DNA of 5,384 nucleotides. Source: Planctomycetaceae bacterium. Lineage in GTDB: Bacteria; Planctomycetota; Planctomycetia; Planctomycetales; Planctomycetaceae. Position numbers and translations under genes: made by a program. The stretch is taken from assembly GCA_027080405.1 (NCBI GenBank), contig JALWSL010000403.1, forward strand, positions 1 through 5,384. Direction: 5' to 3'. Shown here piece after piece: positions 4,299-5,384 of the stretch. The notes under the pieces were generated by a model that saw nothing but the letters and a program-made list of their open reading frames with translations, was not told the origin of the DNA and did not search any database. Position 1 is the first letter of the stretch; each line of letters starts with the position of its first letter.

Positions 4299-5330
4299 AT
4301 GCAGAAGACAGTCAAATTGAAAGATGTGGCTGAGGCGGCGGGGGTAAGCCTTTCAACCGCTTCGCGTGCTTTATCGGGCCAGGCATCCAGGTATCGAATC
4401 AGTACGGAAACGGAGCGGCTTGTTTTGGCAGCCGCGGACAGGCTCAGTTTTCGGCCCAGTCAGGTGGCGCAGTCGTTTCGTTCCCAACAGACGAGATTGT
4501 TGGGAGTTGTCTTACCTGATGTTTCCAATCCTTTTTTTGCATCCATTGCCCGGGAAGTGACGACTCACGCAGAAGATAATGGTTATTCGGTTCTGTTGGC
4601 GGACAGTCGGGAATCAACGGAGATTGAACAGAAACTGATTCTCCAATTGCGAGCCAGGGAAATCGAAGGGTTGGTTATCAGTCCGGTCGGTTTGAAGAAG
4701 GAGCACCTTGAAAAGTTGCACGATGAAAAGATGCCAGTGGTTCTTGTTGATCGCGGATTCCCTTCGAGTCCGTTGGTGACAGTGACTTCCGCCCATCGAG
4801 AGGCCGCGAAACAGGCAACGGATCTGCTTGTTGCCAATGGTCATCGTCACATTGGTGTTCTTCAGGGCCTTCCGGGAACATTCCCCAATGATCAGCGCCT
4901 GGCGGGCATTCGGGAAGCGTTGGAAGAGGCGGGGCTTTCCCTGTCTGCCGGGATGGTGCAGGGGGATCAATTTTCGGAATCGTCTGGGTATCGGGCAACG
5001 AGGCGGCTGATCGAATCGCAGCCTGAATTGACCGCCCTGTTTGCGTTGAGCAATCAGATTGGTCTGGGGGCATTGAGGGCCATAACGGAACTCGGAAAAA
5101 AAGTTCCGGATGAGATATCGATCCTCACATTCGATGATCATCCCTATTCCGAGTTTCTGGTCTGTCCGATGACAACGGTCAAGCAGAACGTGAAAGAACT
5201 CGGTCAATTGGCGGCAAAATTGATTACCGAGGAGATGATGACCGGTAAAAGAACGGACAGAAAAATTCATCAGGTTCCTGTCAGGATCATCGAACGGGCA
5301 TCAATCAGGAATCTGGCACGATCCCATTAG
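4299..5330 (+). CDS. LacI-family transcriptional regulator
   Basis: A 343-residue repressor of the usual family length. Residues 6-27 (KLKDVAEAAGVSLSTASRALSG) are the LacI helix-turn-helix. Residues 53-64 are the hinge (PSQVAQSFRSQQ), where the minor-groove Leu of LacI is Phe60. Residues about 67-330 form the periplasmic-binding-like effector and dimerisation domain: LGVVLPDVSNPFFASIA, EGLVISPV, PVVLVDRGF, NGHRHIGVLQG, DQRLAGIREALEEAG, ISILTFDDHPYSE and MTTVKQNVKELG. The ligand, probably a sugar or related small molecule, cannot be read from sequence. I chose ATG 4299 because the helix-turn-helix starts five residues later; the in-frame ATG at 4200 would add 33 unlikely residues. Only a weak GGGA precedes the start, very close. 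A gene starts 24 bases downstream, suggesting an operon. The 18-bp palindrome upstream is its likely operator. Confidence 0.92.
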   Translation: MQKTVKLKDVAEAAGVSLSTASRALSGQASRYRISTETERLVLAAADRLSFRPSQVAQSFRSQQTRLLGVVLPDVSNPFFASIAREVTTHAEDNGYSVLLADSRESTEIEQKLILQLRAREIEGLVISPVGLKKEHLEKLHDEKMPVVLVDRGFPSSPLVTVTSAHREAAKQATDLLVANGHRHIGVLQGLPGTFPNDQRLAGIREALEEAGLSLSAGMVQGDQFSESSGYRATRRLIESQPELTALFALSNQIGLGALRAITELGKKVPDEISILTFDDHPYSEFLVCPMTTVKQNVKELGQLAAKLITEEMMTGKRTDRKIHQVPVRIIERASIRNLARSH

Positions 5331-5354
5331 GAAACCGGAAAGGAACAGAAACAG

Positions 5355-5384
5355 ATGAGACAGACAGCAGGATTCGTTTTATCC
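5355..5384 (+). CDS. Start of a downstream gene, truncated by the window edge
   Basis: ATG 5355 begins 24 bases after the LacI-family stop and is preceded by an AGGA ribosome binding site (5341-5344, 10 bases upstream). Ten codons remain, MRQTAGFVLS, which could be the start of a signal peptide or membrane segment. The short gap suggests cotranscription with the regulator. The product cannot be named. Confidence 0.5.
   Translation, partial: MRQTAGFVLS

Noticed and set aside
4614..5270. 218-codon minus-strand frame inside the LacI-family gene
   Set aside because: Antisense shadow; the plus strand encodes an unmistakable LacI-family protein.

Overview
The window reads like an accessory, rearranged stretch of a bacterial chromosome, most likely from the Planctomycetota. 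That assignment is inference. It rests on a REP-type palindrome family with a GTAG head, a fragment of the tyrosine transposase family that accompanies such repeats (N-terminus MPHYRRAYILGVPFFFTV), a secreted beta-propeller protein and an Rhs/YD-repeat remnant. All of these are frequent in that phylum, but none proves it.

Left part (1-1309): the start of an unidentified minus-strand gene runs off the left edge (1-84). An IS630-family transposase follows (159-835). It is split into two reading frames by an A9 slippery run of the -1 frameshift type, and it is cut off after its first catalytic Asp. The broken end lies against a REP palindrome (811-836), and the 5' end of a RAYT transposase gene begins 16 bases later (853). 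No gene is apparent from 982 to 1309.

Middle (1310-2877): there is one intact gene, a signal-peptide-bearing PQQ/WD40-like beta-propeller protein (1310-2314, +). Convergent to it is the first ~95 codons of a zinc-ribbon protein resembling ISKra4-type transposases. It is cut exactly at a second REP (2350-2373). A third REP (2856-2876) lies one base past the stop of the next minus-strand gene, and a possible intrinsic terminator follows.

Right-middle (2878-4066, minus strand): this looks like the wreck of an Rhs-type polymorphic toxin locus. It holds two YD repeats (about 3900-4066), then two tandem REPs with different stems (3736-3792), then a 34-codon Gly/Ala-rich C-terminal tail (3630-3734). 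Twenty-nine bases on is an intact, visibly AT-richer 240-residue orphan gene (2878-3600), placed where a cognate immunity gene would be.

Right (4116-5384, +): a LacI-family regulator (4299-5330) is followed after 24 bases by the start of another gene (5355 onward), probably cotranscribed. About 150 bp upstream is a consensus -35 box and a -10-like box overlapped by a perfect 18-bp palindrome with a central CpG. This is a good candidate for an autoregulatory operator.

The main pattern is one REP/RAYT family (five palindromes, three stem sequences with compensated changes, plus a RAYT relic) whose copies sit at the broken ends of the IS630 gene, the ISKra4-like gene and the Rhs gene.
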